This document shows positions 8,774 through 17,358 of a stretch of 28,169 nucleotides of DNA, piece by piece (position 1 is the stretch's first letter; every line of letters starts with the position of its first letter). The notes under the pieces were generated by a model. That model was not told the DNA's origin. It did not search any database and saw only the letters and a program-made list of their open reading frames with translations. The stretch comes from Chara braunii (taxonomy: Eukaryota; Streptophyta; Charophyceae; Charales; Characeae): NCBI GenBank assembly GCA_003427395.1, contig BFEA01000208.1, positions 2,349,226-2,377,394 of the forward strand, written 5' to 3'. Made by a program: the position numbers and the translations under genes.

Positions 8774-9550
8774 TCATTGCCTTGCTCTGCAGGTGCATTC
8801 CAACTTGAGGTTCGAGTCGTAATAGGTCTCAAACTTCCTTAGAACATCCCTTGCCTTCTTCTCAGACATTTCATCCCCTACTTTGTATCTAACGAAAACA
8901 GACACATCGTCGATCAACCGAATCCCCCGAATCAACCGGCAGTCGTTACCCAATGAAACCAATAGGGAAAATTCAGAGAAGGCACAGAGGAGATAGGCGA
9001 TAGCCAGGCTAGATGGTTTCCCCATCGGTATACCTATAACTTGTTTGAGAACCTGCTTACTGGCAACCGTGTAAGTATGTTTCAGATCGAAAGCAACAAA
9101 CTCACGAATCAGGTCAAATTCCACCTCTTGCCATCCTTCTTGTGCTTTCCTCTTCTGCAGTTTACCTTCTTTCCCTCTTGTCTTCAACAATACACTGTTT
9201 ATCCCACACCCTTCCCAAAAATCTATGATCCAACCCAGAGCATTCATAATGGCATCGTGAGGAAGGTTACAAAACATTTCATTGATATCGAAGGCCACAG
9301 TCATCATTCCTTCTCCCCGGTTCCAATCCTTGTTGACATCCTTCAAGGCCTCCACCAACATATTTGTACTCTTGAGATTGAAATGCGTTCCTTTAGGCAG
9401 GCTCCAAATCATAACGTTGACACAACGTGACACTTTCCTACATGCCCGCATATTACATTCAGAGAAAGATGGACAAATAGGACGCCATCGTGAAACATCT
9501 TTGTGTTTTGGGATAGCATACGCCTTCCCTAAGCTCCCTTTGGAGTCTCA
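8774..9550 (-). pseudogene. PLE reverse transcriptase catalytic core
   Basis: Reading from just after the TGA at 9550-9548, KAYAIPKHKD followed by WRPI is the RT fingers motif (PK...RPI). Motif A is TVAFDINEMF, with the catalytic Asp coded at 9289-9287. Motif B' is IGIPMGKPSS and motif C is RLIDDVSVF, with the Asp pair at 8911-8906. All three catalytic Asp residues are intact. The ~60 residues between the fingers motif and motif A are long enough for the insertion-in-fingers region reported for N-terminal-nuclease PLEs and telomerase, though I cannot prove that by eye. The likely first ATG inside the segment, at 9451, lies after the fingers motif, so it is not a true start: the domain must be translated from upstream. 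The segment stops at TGA 8776-8774. Confidence 0.85.
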
Positions 9551-11497
9551 TCTTGCCAACTTTTGTAGCCCTATCCTCACATATTCCTCTTTTGCGCCCT
9601 GCAACAGACACTCCTCCTCTTTCTCACAAATACGAAACCCAGGATTACGAAAAAACAGTGAATCCATTCCCTCCCGATATCTGATTGGACAGCATACCAG
9701 TGTATCTCCGGGATTGTGATCAATCGGGGTCAACACCAAACCACTCAGTTTCCTCCTCCAACTCAAAATTTCTTCTTCCGCACAAAATCCCGAATCTCTC
9801 ACGGCAACTGTTCTTATGCAACCAACCAGCTCGTCCCTCTGCAAGACAGGGGCCGAAAGATCCAACTCAAGGAAGGAACGACCTATCTGCTTCCTCAGCC
9901 GACTAACCGCATTGAACTTAGACGGTCTAACCACATTACGATTGTTACGTAACGATGGAGGTTCTCCTTCTAGGTCATTCAAACGAAAGCAGATGTGTCC
10001 ATTCATCATAGGAAAATCCCCAATTATCTCCGAACAAATGCATCGTGTATCCCCACTCCTTGCGAACTCCCGAAAGTTGCAAACGATATCACCTACACTT
10101 TTGTTTTTCAGCCCAACAATTCTCATCCTCCGCACCAACATCTTCTTCCATTCCTCATTCCCTTCGATCCTCATTACAGTTTTAGAGCAAAAAGCTCTAA
10201 CACCGGGCTTACTTAAAGTCAGATCATAGGTAATCCGAACCACCAGTCTTCTCCTAATATTACAACCAAAATTACGACGAATAACTCCTGATAAAATGAA
10301 TCGAAGGAGAAAACGGCTCCGCTTTTCCGAGAAACTACGGATAGCAGAAAAGGCACAGATCAGAACAGACAACCCCCAACTCTTCAAATCCTTCCTAGAG
10401 GCAGGGTTGGCCAACAAACCCGATAGAGTAGGCTTCAAAACTAATGTCCGACTCATGAGTGACACAATATCAGAGATGGTTACATATTTACCCGGCCGAA
10501 ACATGCCCTTAGCCTTCTTTAGCAGTTCGTAATGCCCCCCGGATTCAATCAATGAGGAACCGTACTTCCTTTTCAGCAACTTCCAATTTTCAGCGAGAAG
10601 ATCCTCACCCGAGCAGTAAATTCCAACAGACAAGATACGTAAGGAAATACATCGATCGAGAATAGAAGATCGACAGGCAGATATAACACCCGCGGATGAA
10701 TGAAAAACCATATGAGTCTGAGCGACCCTTGCTTCTATGGCAACACCCTGTTTATTTTTCTGTCTCTTCCTTTCATGCTTCCCTTTCCGACATCGTTTCT
10801 TTCTTCCCACACCATCACGACTGTTCAAGTATAGACAAAGTAACTTAATCACGAACTTCTCCAGATATAAAACATCAGCCGATTCACAACACAGCACAGG
10901 GAGCGCCACGTAATCACCCACTTTCCCCCGCCTGAGCCATCGATAAAGCTTATGAATCCTGTGTCCCCCTACGACATTTACTGCACTTAGAGCCCTATAT
11001 ACGTGCTCGCCCCATCTAACAGGTAAATCACGAGTGGTGGAGCCAACATACATATGCCTAGCCCAAGGGGAGATAAGTACATAAACCAAAGGTCCCTTGC
11101 ACTTTTCAAAATCATAGCCATTGGACATCAAACTCAGCAAATAGCCCTTAATCCTCTCCGCCCAAGGTATCTGCCCTCTAAGTATAAGATTGATGACCAG
11201 AAGACGGAAGAAGCCATTAAAGGATTTATCACGTAGATAAAAGGCAGAGTCCGTGGATGACCCAACTAGCGAGGACGAAGGGAGGTGGGAAAGAGAAGTA
11301 GAGGACGGGAAGGAAGGGGAGTGCGAAGGAGAAAAGGACGTCGATGTGGTGGAGGGATCGGATGAATTAGGCGAGGTGTTAGACTGATCATCACCAAGCG
11401 ATTTCCCTAATCTCTCTGCTAGCAGACCCGCGCCCTCACGCTTTTTCCGGCATTCATTCGTCAGCAACCACAATTTAGCCACATCCGAGAAAACACC
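9548..11497 (-). pseudogene. PLE GIY-YIG endonuclease plus CxC linker region
   Basis: About 650 codons, numbered here from the GTG at 11482. A Ser/Thr/Pro-rich linker covers residues 33-78. GIY-YIG covers about 132-220: LVYVLIS, then MYVGSTT, then the Arg of LPVRWGEHV, then Glu in YLEKFVIK and Asn in LYLNS. That is the expected order of GIY, YIG, Arg, Glu and Asn of this nuclease fold; the nuclease is inferred to nick target DNA to prime reverse transcription. A strongly basic run (228-246) may bind nucleic acid or direct nuclear entry. TRCICSE at 479-485 (codons 10042-10034) supplies the CxC motif that links nuclease to RT in Naiad and Chlamys elements, with C468 and H496 nearby. I see no CCHH finger around the nuclease. 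The frame ends at TGA 9550-9548, immediately before the RT fingers motif and in the same frame. Confidence 0.85.
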
Positions 11498-11590
11498 TCA
11501 TAGTTCAACCGACCTCTCGTCCCCTTCCTCAGATCTAGATGAGTCTTTCAGTTCCGAATCGTCATCCACCTCCACCACCTGTTTCTTGCC
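11498..11590 (-). pseudogene. Acidic in-frame linker between gag-like and nuclease segments
   Basis: Thirty codons in the common frame lie between TAA 11593-11591 and TGA 11500-11498. They are Asp/Glu/Ser-rich (VEVDDDSELKDSS). This low-complexity composition is typical of a disordered linker, so either the two large parts were once one polyprotein or the TAA is the true end of ORF1 and this is an intergenic remnant. The sequence alone cannot decide. Confidence 0.5.
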
Positions 11591-12262
11591 TTAAGAACCT
11601 GGATCACCATCCCTTGCCGTACCGAAGGCTTGATCTGCCCAATATTCAGCAAGCTCACAAATCATTTGCTCGACCTTACCTACACGAATCCCAGCCTCTT
11701 TACACGTCGGTTCCAGCCCCGCCTTTCTCAGGTTGCGCAACTGCTTCTTCTGATCTTTAATAAATTGAAAACGATTATTAACATCTTTCGCTTTATCAAA
11801 CATCACCTCCACTGGACCACGTACAGGCGTCGTTTTCCTTCCTCTTCTTACTGATCCAAGCGCTATTGCATCCAACCTTTCTTTGAGGTTCGTTCCTCCG
11901 CCTTCCGTCCCCTTTTCCCCTTCAACAGCTTTAAGACGACTCATCTTCTCCTCCTGATCCTTCACCTGTTTTTCCGCCTCCATCCTCTTGGCTTTGGCCA
12001 TCACTCTCTTTTCCTTTAGCAATTGCGCCTCCACGTTCGCCAGCTTATGTAGACTCTGCAGCTTCATATATTCCTCTTTCCACTTATCATCCTTCCTCAA
12101 GTTGTCCGTCCATCGAGGTCTCGGGGAGCCTCGATCTGCAAGTCCTGGGGTGCCCATTGCCACTTTACCGCGCTTATTACCTGGCCTCATTGCTTCATCC
12201 TTCCATAATCTAGCTTCTTCCACGGCCTTCTCATTCTGCCTTCGCAACAAATCCACCTCCTT
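11591..12262 (-). pseudogene. PLE ORF1, C-terminal third (helical, basic)
   Basis: Same frame as the coiled-coil part, entered across TGA 12265-12263. The first ~25 residues continue the coiled coil (DLLRRQNEKAVEEARLWKDE). A Gly/Pro/Arg-rich hinge follows, then a second charged helix (KLQSLHKLANVEAQLLKEKR and KRMEAEKQVKDQEEKMSRLK), a basic RRGRK patch and a C-terminal helical region. It has one Cys in EPTCKEAG and one in MICELAEYW. No known catalytic motif. It is presumably part of a structural nucleic-acid-binding protein; no specific family is recognised. The segment ends at TAA 11593-11591. Confidence 0.6.
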
Positions 12263-12883
12263 TCATAGACCGACAATCTCCTTCTCAAAATTAATTTTTA
12301 GGAAGGCCGACTGCTTCAGCTTACCCAACTCCTGCTTAAGCACGAAGATCTCGTCCCCCTCCATCTGCTTATTGTCCACCAGTTTACGTAACTCATAAAT
12401 TTCATTCTGCAATTTGGACACGCTGTCTCCCTCCTTCCGACTGGTTCCTTCCCTGCTCAGCTTCCTCTTCAACTCCTCGTTTTCACGTTTCAAACGCGCC
12501 ATCTCGGTGTTTTCGATCTCCCTTGCACTGGTTCCATCCCAATAGGTTTTTTGTTTTAGCTCTTCATTTTCACGTTTGAGACGCGCCACCTCACCCTCCA
12601 ACTCCTGATTGCCACCCGCGCCATTCAATCTTCTAAGGAGTTCGTTATTCTCCTTTTTCAGTCGTGCAACCTCATCAGGTTGATTCACCCCACCCTGCTC
12701 GTCTTTCTTCTTCAACCCAAATTCCTCAAAGCGCTTGTCCAACCTAGCGGCCATCTCCGCCGCCAACTTCTCTCTCTCCTTCCTCCATTCATTGCGCTTG
12801 GTTTCTTCGTCTTTCCTTATTCTCTCTTTCTCTTCGTCCTCCTTGCGCTTCCTCTCGTTTTCCTCATCTTGCACGTATTTATT
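12263..12883 (-). pseudogene. PLE ORF1, leucine-zipper coiled-coil segment
   Basis: About 205 codons, almost entirely charged heptads. An early Glu/Lys/Arg-rich helix (ENERKRKEDEEKERIRKDEE) is followed by three near-identical 13-residue modules: ARLKKENNELLRR, ARLKRENEELKQK and ARLKRENEELKRK, separated by ~30-residue spacers with Gly. The regular Leu/Asn spacing indicates parallel dimeric coiled coils, so the role is probably oligomerisation. It follows the CCHC part in the same frame after TAG 12886-12884 and runs to TGA 12265-12263. The repeated module suggests internal duplication. Similar coiled-coil ORF1 proteins occur in LINEs and telomere-associated PLEs, where they scaffold the RNA particle; that function is inferred here. 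Confidence 0.75.
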
Positions 12884-13165
12884 CTAAACCTTGTCCGGAC
12901 GATCCTGATTATCCTTCCACCAGTTATTACGATGCCGGGGTTGATAACCGAAGGAGGGTTGAAGAGCTGTAGGGGCCACGTTATTAGCAGCAGCCGCATG
13001 AGCCCCATTGGGAGCCGGAAGCGCAAGAATCGGGGCACCAGTAGGAATGGCATTAGCACCCGTAGCCGGAGGTCGAGGCCCGTAAACTCGCTGCGGACAA
13101 TCTCTGTTCCAGTGATTGAGAGCGCCACAGGTAAAACACCCTTGATTCCGCGGAGCACCCGCCAT
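12884..13165 (-). pseudogene. PLE ORF1, N-terminal CCHC zinc-knuckle segment
   Basis: Starts at the ATG at 13165, which is preceded in frame by a TGA (13177-13175), so this start is well placed. A perfect CX2CX4HX4C knuckle sits at residues 10-23 (CFTCGALNHWNRDC), the retroviral and retrotransposon Gag nucleocapsid type that binds single-stranded RNA. It is followed by a Pro/Ala-rich disordered stretch and a basic aromatic segment (RHRNNWWKDNQDRP). A knuckle at the extreme N-terminus is unusual: in most Gag proteins it lies near the C-terminus. The segment ends at TAG 12886-12884, beyond which the coiled coil continues in the same frame. Confidence 0.8.
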
Positions 13166-13301
13166 GTTTCGTCTTCAATAATCAACAACAAAAAAACAGA
13201 CCAAGTGAGCGTTCCGATATGATACAAGCAATAATGATATTACGTCACGAGTCACTCACATGTAGTCTTATCGCTACGGCGGTTCCACCGTTGAATTGAT
13301 G

Positions 13302-14248
13302 GTAAGTATGCGCTGCATACACATCCACGAATATCATTACGCAAGCACATAGCGGTACATTGGCCGCAAGCAGCCTAATGGAGAAGGTCAAACAATAACA
13401 TAGTCGAATTTGACCAATCTGGCCTATTCAAACCAGCAAAACCATAACGCCAAACGAAGACCATACAAGGAGCAAATCAATGAGACTGACAAAGAAGAGG
13501 TGTAGGAGGGGAGAGATGAAGAAATTAGGAAAGAGAGAGAGAGAAAAAAGAGAACAAAGAGAGAAAAGAAGCAGAGGGAAAGAGATCAGATGACACGTTA
13601 GAGTCTCCCGAACGCGACTGAGCTCGAATTAAAATCGTAAACAACATAGCTCCTGAGGTCCAATCGTAGTTGGGCATCCTGCCCGTAGTCGTCAATATCA
13701 AGATGGACAGCGGCGAACGACCCTACGTTTCATCCGGCCGCCGAACCGGAATCGTCAGGGGTCTTCGTCACGTTAGGTTGCCAACTGACGTATCAATCAA
13801 TCTATTTATCTAACCGAGTTGACAGCCAAAGATCCCAAGCACCTCGAAGACCCAAGGACAGATTCATAAGAATCAAGAACCTGGACTAGAAGGACCTCAT
13901 AGGGGTGAAAAGAAAAGAGACTAAACTGAAAATTACAGAACTTCAGAAAAAAGCCAGCGACCGTCGAGACTCGGCCTAAAGAGTGACGTGAGTCAACCAA
14001 GTTCCACAAGTTATGCGTTCGAGACCAAAACACCAATACAAGAAAGAAAAGGAAAGCAAATAGAAGAAAAAACCGAGCCGAGACTTCAGGCCCCACCCCA
14101 GAAAAGGCCAGTAACCATCAAGACTCAGCCTAAGAGGTAACCTAAGCCTACGAGGTTCCAGGGCAAGGCGAAAGGACAGGCGAAAGATCCGTAAAAAGAC
14201 AGACATGAGGCCCTCAGCAGACAGAACAGTGCCCCCAGCAGAAAGACA
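13302..14248 (-). repeat. Pseudo-LTR, 5' copy (right end)
   Basis: Direct repeat of 7173-8110. It starts with GTAAGTATGC (terminal hairpin GTATGC-GCT-GCATAC at 13306-13320) and ends with AGAAAGACA next to the target duplication. In the element's orientation this copy would supply the promoter and 5' leader. About 135 bp separate it from the ORF1 start codon. A GA-rich tract at about 13500-13580 is shared with the other copy. Confidence 0.85.
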
Positions 14249-14260
14249 GAGTTGGATAGG
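14249..14260. repeat. Target-site duplication, right copy
   Basis: GAGTTGGATAGG, one mismatch from the copy at 7161-7172. Confidence 0.8.
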
Positions 14261-14310
14261 CCTGATGCTCTCTCGAACGAACACACGTATGGGGGCTCTT
14301 CTGGTCCGGT

Positions 14311-14470
14311 GCAGGATTTTTTTTTTTTTTTTTTTTTTTTTTGAGAGGCAGTGCTCCAATCTATTCGTGGAGAGCAGCACGTGCTGGGAACTGGGCTCAG
14401 CGTCTCGTATGAGTATTTTACAGAACAATTTTAAGGTACTGAGGCCATTACCTGGCTTGGGCTGAGAAAT
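14311..14470 (-). repeat. SINE-like element, full-length type, antisense
   Basis: Read on the minus strand: the head with CCAGGTAATGGCCTCAG (14457-14440), the body with GACGCTGAGCCCAGTTCCCA, then CACGAATAGATTGGAGC and an A-run (the plus-strand T-run is at about 14318-14342). This copy agrees closely with the element at 6494-6641, including the CACGAATAGATTGGAGC variant, so the two form a subfamily. It lies ~50 bp from the PLE end. Confidence 0.8.
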
Positions 14471-14584
14471 CAATTCATATGAGAAGACGTACCATTCAGA
14501 GCCACTAAGATACGAAGATCTTACACCTCCCCTGAGACCCTCTGAGGCTAGCTCTAGTGGGCCCTCCAATCCCTGCCTCACCTC

Positions 14585-15250
14585 ACTTGTCCGGATACCA
14601 ATACTCTACCAGGCCTCATGCCCCATCACTAGGTTACAGGGCAACGCGACCCACTCCAGCTCCGTCCAGCGCCAGCCTGCTGGTATACACGGATCGCCAC
14701 TGGAATTGGCTTCCACCCTCAACAACTCCCCAAATCTCCACCAGGCCTCATGCCCCCACCTAACTCATGTTACAAGGCCGCATGACCAACCCCAGCGCCA
14801 GCCAGCGTTGTTATGGCATCAGCCCTTCGTAAACTACGGCATGACGGCTCAGCAGGACAGCGAACAGACCACCACACACCACTAAGGTCGCCCTGCCTTC
14901 AGTTCCAATCCTACTGTATGCAGTCTTCGAGCGGTATTCGAATAAGTGCGCACCAGACCAAACGCAATTGACACCTTCTACCAATGCAGCCATATTCAAA
15001 CAGAGAAAACCGGATCTGTTTACCAGGCCTTACAACCCCAACAGGCTGGGTTGTAGAGTTGCACCACCTCGCTCCAGCTCCGGCCTGCGTCGCTCCGGCT
15101 TTAACCCCCGTTAGCCAGTGGAACTGCCCCCCCAAAACAGTCCCCCAGATCTCTCTACAGGGCCTCACGCCCCCAATAGGCTGGGCTACAGGGTTGGGCC
15201 ACCTTGCCCCAGCTGCGGCCAGCGTTGCTCTAGCATCTGCCACGTGCACC
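14585..15250 (-). repeat. ~130-bp monomer repeats, antisense block
   Basis: At least four diverged monomers lie in inverse orientation to those at 2885-5344. Anchors are CAGGCCTCATGCCCCATCAC at 14611, CAGGCCTCATGCCCCCACCT at 14738, AGGCCTTACAACCCCAACAG at 15023 and GGGCCTCACGCCCCCAATAG at 15160. Anchor spacing within pairs is about 127 and 137 bp, and each anchor is followed by a GTTACAGGG/GCTACAGGG-like step and CAGCTCCGGCCAGCG. Open frames here are chance products. Confidence 0.75.
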
Positions 15251-15331
15251 ACTGAATACAATTGCCTCGGCAAAGTCGCCAATGGGCTATCGGATCTCCC
15301 CCATTCCTAAACTCCTGACCACTTGATAATG

Positions 15332-15482
15332 TTTTTTTTTTTTTTTTTGTTAACCGAAACATCTGTGGCAACCTGCTTTTGGAGGTGATACGAGCATCCT
15401 CCAATAGCAAGCCCCAACTTATAGATTGCTCCAATCTATTGGTGGGGAGAATCACCTGCTGGAAACCGGGTCCAGCGTCCCA
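15332..15482 (-). repeat. SINE-like element, antisense
   Basis: Plus-strand T18 (the tail) is at about 15331-15348. Then GCTCCAATCTATTGGTGGGG at 15427 and GGAAACCGGGTCCAGCGTCC at 15461 are the reverse complement of the family body. About 75 bp between tail and body are copy-specific. The head is not found, so the copy is 5'-truncated. Confidence 0.75.
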
Positions 15483-16353
15483 CTAACATGATTGAAGACG
15501 ATATACATGGCAGAACAACATTGATTGCCCTCTCTCGAGGGGATTGACCGTCCGCCCAATTATCAGCCAGGTCACATCATATATGAAGATCTTGTGACGC
15601 CCAACCTCACGCCCAACGCGACTTCCTGATCGGAGTAGGATGTGGGCCTGGAAGTGGGAAAAGGGGTGTGCCAAGGATTTTTGGGAAAGTGGGGGTGGAG
15701 TCCCAGGTCAGAACTGAAATCTCCTGTGGCAGGGTTTTTCGGGGGCACGAGTGCAATTTGGCGGAGAGGGCGGACCGCCTCTGGTCAGGGGTTCCGATGA
15801 GTGAGGCCGTCGGGAGTTGCCACGTGGCGCCGGTCGTCGCGTGTTTGGGTTAGGCCTCCGGGTTTCCGGGGTTCTCGAATCGCCACGTCGTCGACAATTT
15901 CCACAGGGTGTACTAGGCCGGTAGGGGGCTATGGCCTTCCACGGGACGACGCTGAGTTGGTGATACGGAAGAAGAAGGCAGAAGGGAGGGAAGCTGGTGG
16001 AGATAACGACAAAGCCGGGGTGGGTGAAGTAGTGGGTATGGTCCTGAGTGGGAAAATCAGAGCACCGGGGGTCGCTAGTGGTGGCGCAGTGAAAGTCCCT
16101 AGGACACAGTCGGTTCTCGGTGAGGCAAGGGTATCTCTGTTGGAGGATTTCGTTTACCCAGGGGGTGAAGTAGTCTGGGTCGTACAACAACGACTCCGAG
16201 CTCTCTGAGTGTGTCATTATGTCATCGCAGAGCTACGAGATGCCTAAGGGCGGGTTTGTGCCGATTGCGATCACCGCGTGCGAGCACGTGCTGGCTAGTG
16301 CGAATCGAGTCGCGCTTATACGTGTTCACCCGGGATGATTGCTCCGTCGCAGG
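15483..16353. other. No supported gene; long overlapping open frames on both strands
   Basis: A 135-codon plus frame (15801-16208) and a 169-codon minus frame (15708-16217) overlap almost fully. Both have compositions explained by G/C-rich DNA: Arg/Gly/Val-rich on plus, Pro/Arg/Ser/Thr-rich on minus. Neither has a recognisable domain. One may be a real exon, but I cannot tell which. Confidence 0.35.
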
Positions 16354-16410
16354 CCCCAAATGACCACGTCCAATCAAACAGTGCTTCTACAATCGATGGT
16401 CATTTTTGGG
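16354..16410. repeat. Inverted repeat CCCAAATGACCA / TGGTCATTTTTGGG
   Basis: Arms at 16354-16366 and 16397-16410 pair over about 12 bp with a 2-base bulge, enclosing ~30 bases. On each side lies a similar G/C-rich motif: GCGCTTATACGTGTTCACC near 16313 and GCGTTTACACGTGTCCTCG near 16460, followed by TATAAAT at 16438. It could be part of a promoter or a small palindromic repeat; not resolved. Confidence 0.45.
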
Positions 16411-17320
16411 ATTGACGAATCGACGCGCGGGGGTACGTATAAATGCGCAACTCAGATCGCGTTTACACGTGTCCTCGCGCGGCGTTCGTTGGGCCAGACA
16501 TCCGATTGTCTAATCACTCCGTAATTTTTGAGCATGCAAGATGCAACAACCACAACAACTCGATCAAAAGATAAGCAAAAACGAGAACAGGATTACCGTT
16601 TACAGAAATTTCCTATCCTACTTATGAGTGCATCAAAGGCAATAAACAAAGGCAAAGGCTCCGGTAGAGAGACAAGCAACCAAACATAGCACCCATATAT
16701 CCATTCATTCAGCAACATACACACAGTGCATCTGAGATGGAAATCGCAAAGACAAGTGTGAGCCAAAAACCCAAGTCCAGATTTCGAGAAACAGAAACGG
16801 GCAAATCACCCGGAACCGAAATCAAAATTTATATACACGAGACAGGAGGGAGGAAAGATAAAAGAAACAACAAATCCGCGTCCATCAACCTCAACTCTCT
16901 CTCTCTTCCTCTCTCTCCTTTTTCGATGTGGACAGTCCGTCGTCGCGCACCAACCCACGAAGCCGTCACCCCGCTTAGTCCTCCCGCACCTGTCTGGTTC
17001 GTCCGCGCCCACAGTCTGTCGTGGCCCGCGTCAACCCTGCGCGTTTGGCACCAGCTCGTCGGGTCGCCCGACTCCTGCTCTACTCACCTCTTACTTCGCT
17101 CGTGTGCCGACCCTCTCTAATCGCGCTGTCGTGCGCATCGGCCCCCGCGCGAGCGAGGGCCCTCCCGGCCGCGTCACGCAGGAGAAACTTAGCTTTCCAA
17201 CTTTTTAGAGACAACTCGGGGACGATACGGTAACCCGCGTCGACCCCTCGCCGCTCCGGCCGAGTGCGCCAGCTGTACATCCCGTGGTCCCCTACGACAG
17301 GATAGGTTTTCGCGGGGCAC
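16411..17320. other. No supported gene
   Basis: G/C-rich islands at 16920-17320 and A-rich sequence at 16520-16900. Several short overlapping frames are present but none has a recognisable domain. Pyrimidine-rich CTCTCTCT runs lie near 16894-16920. Confidence 0.35.
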
Positions 17321-17321
17321 A

Positions 17322-17358
17322 ACTTACCTTCCCTAAGGGGCTCTCACCACCCTTAGGG
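17322..17358. other. ACTTACCTT followed by a 9-bp hairpin
   Basis: ACTTACCTT (17322-17330) is directly followed by CCCTAAGGG (17331-17339), a 10-base loop and CCCTTAGGG (17350-17358). The nonamer is the exact complement of the consensus 5' splice site AAGGTAAGT and recurs at 19555-19563 and 19793-19801. The layout recalls the U1 snRNA 5' end plus stem I, but no further U1 similarity could be supported. Confidence 0.5.

Larger units (their letters stand above)
7173..14248 (-). mobile_element. Penelope-like retroelement with N-terminal GIY-YIG endonuclease (Chlamys-like), decayed
   Basis: A 7,076-bp element oriented on the minus strand. It has a 12-bp target duplication, directly repeated ~0.94-kb ends (pseudo-LTRs), and one continuous reading frame from 13165 down to 8447 coding a CCHC knuckle, coiled coils, GIY-YIG endonuclease, a CxC motif and reverse transcriptase. 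No protease, RNase H, integrase or tyrosine recombinase is visible, which argues against Ty1, Ty3, Bel or DIRS elements despite the LTR-like ends. Family knowledge: PLEs combine a telomerase-related RT with a GIY-YIG nuclease. The N-terminal-nuclease clades (Naiad, Chlamys) have a CxC linker and pseudo-LTRs, and Chlamys lacks the CCHH finger, which I also do not see here. Six internal stops show that this copy is probably dead. Clade placement is inference. Confidence 0.85.

Noticed and set aside
7173-14248. Classical LTR retrotransposon
   Set aside because: No protease, RNase H or integrase is visible, and the nuclease is GIY-YIG; the RT motif order and CxC fit a PLE.
15708-16217. 169-codon minus frame as a gene
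   Set aside because: A plus frame of similar length overlaps it, composition is G/C-driven and no domain is recognisable; evidence is too weak to choose.
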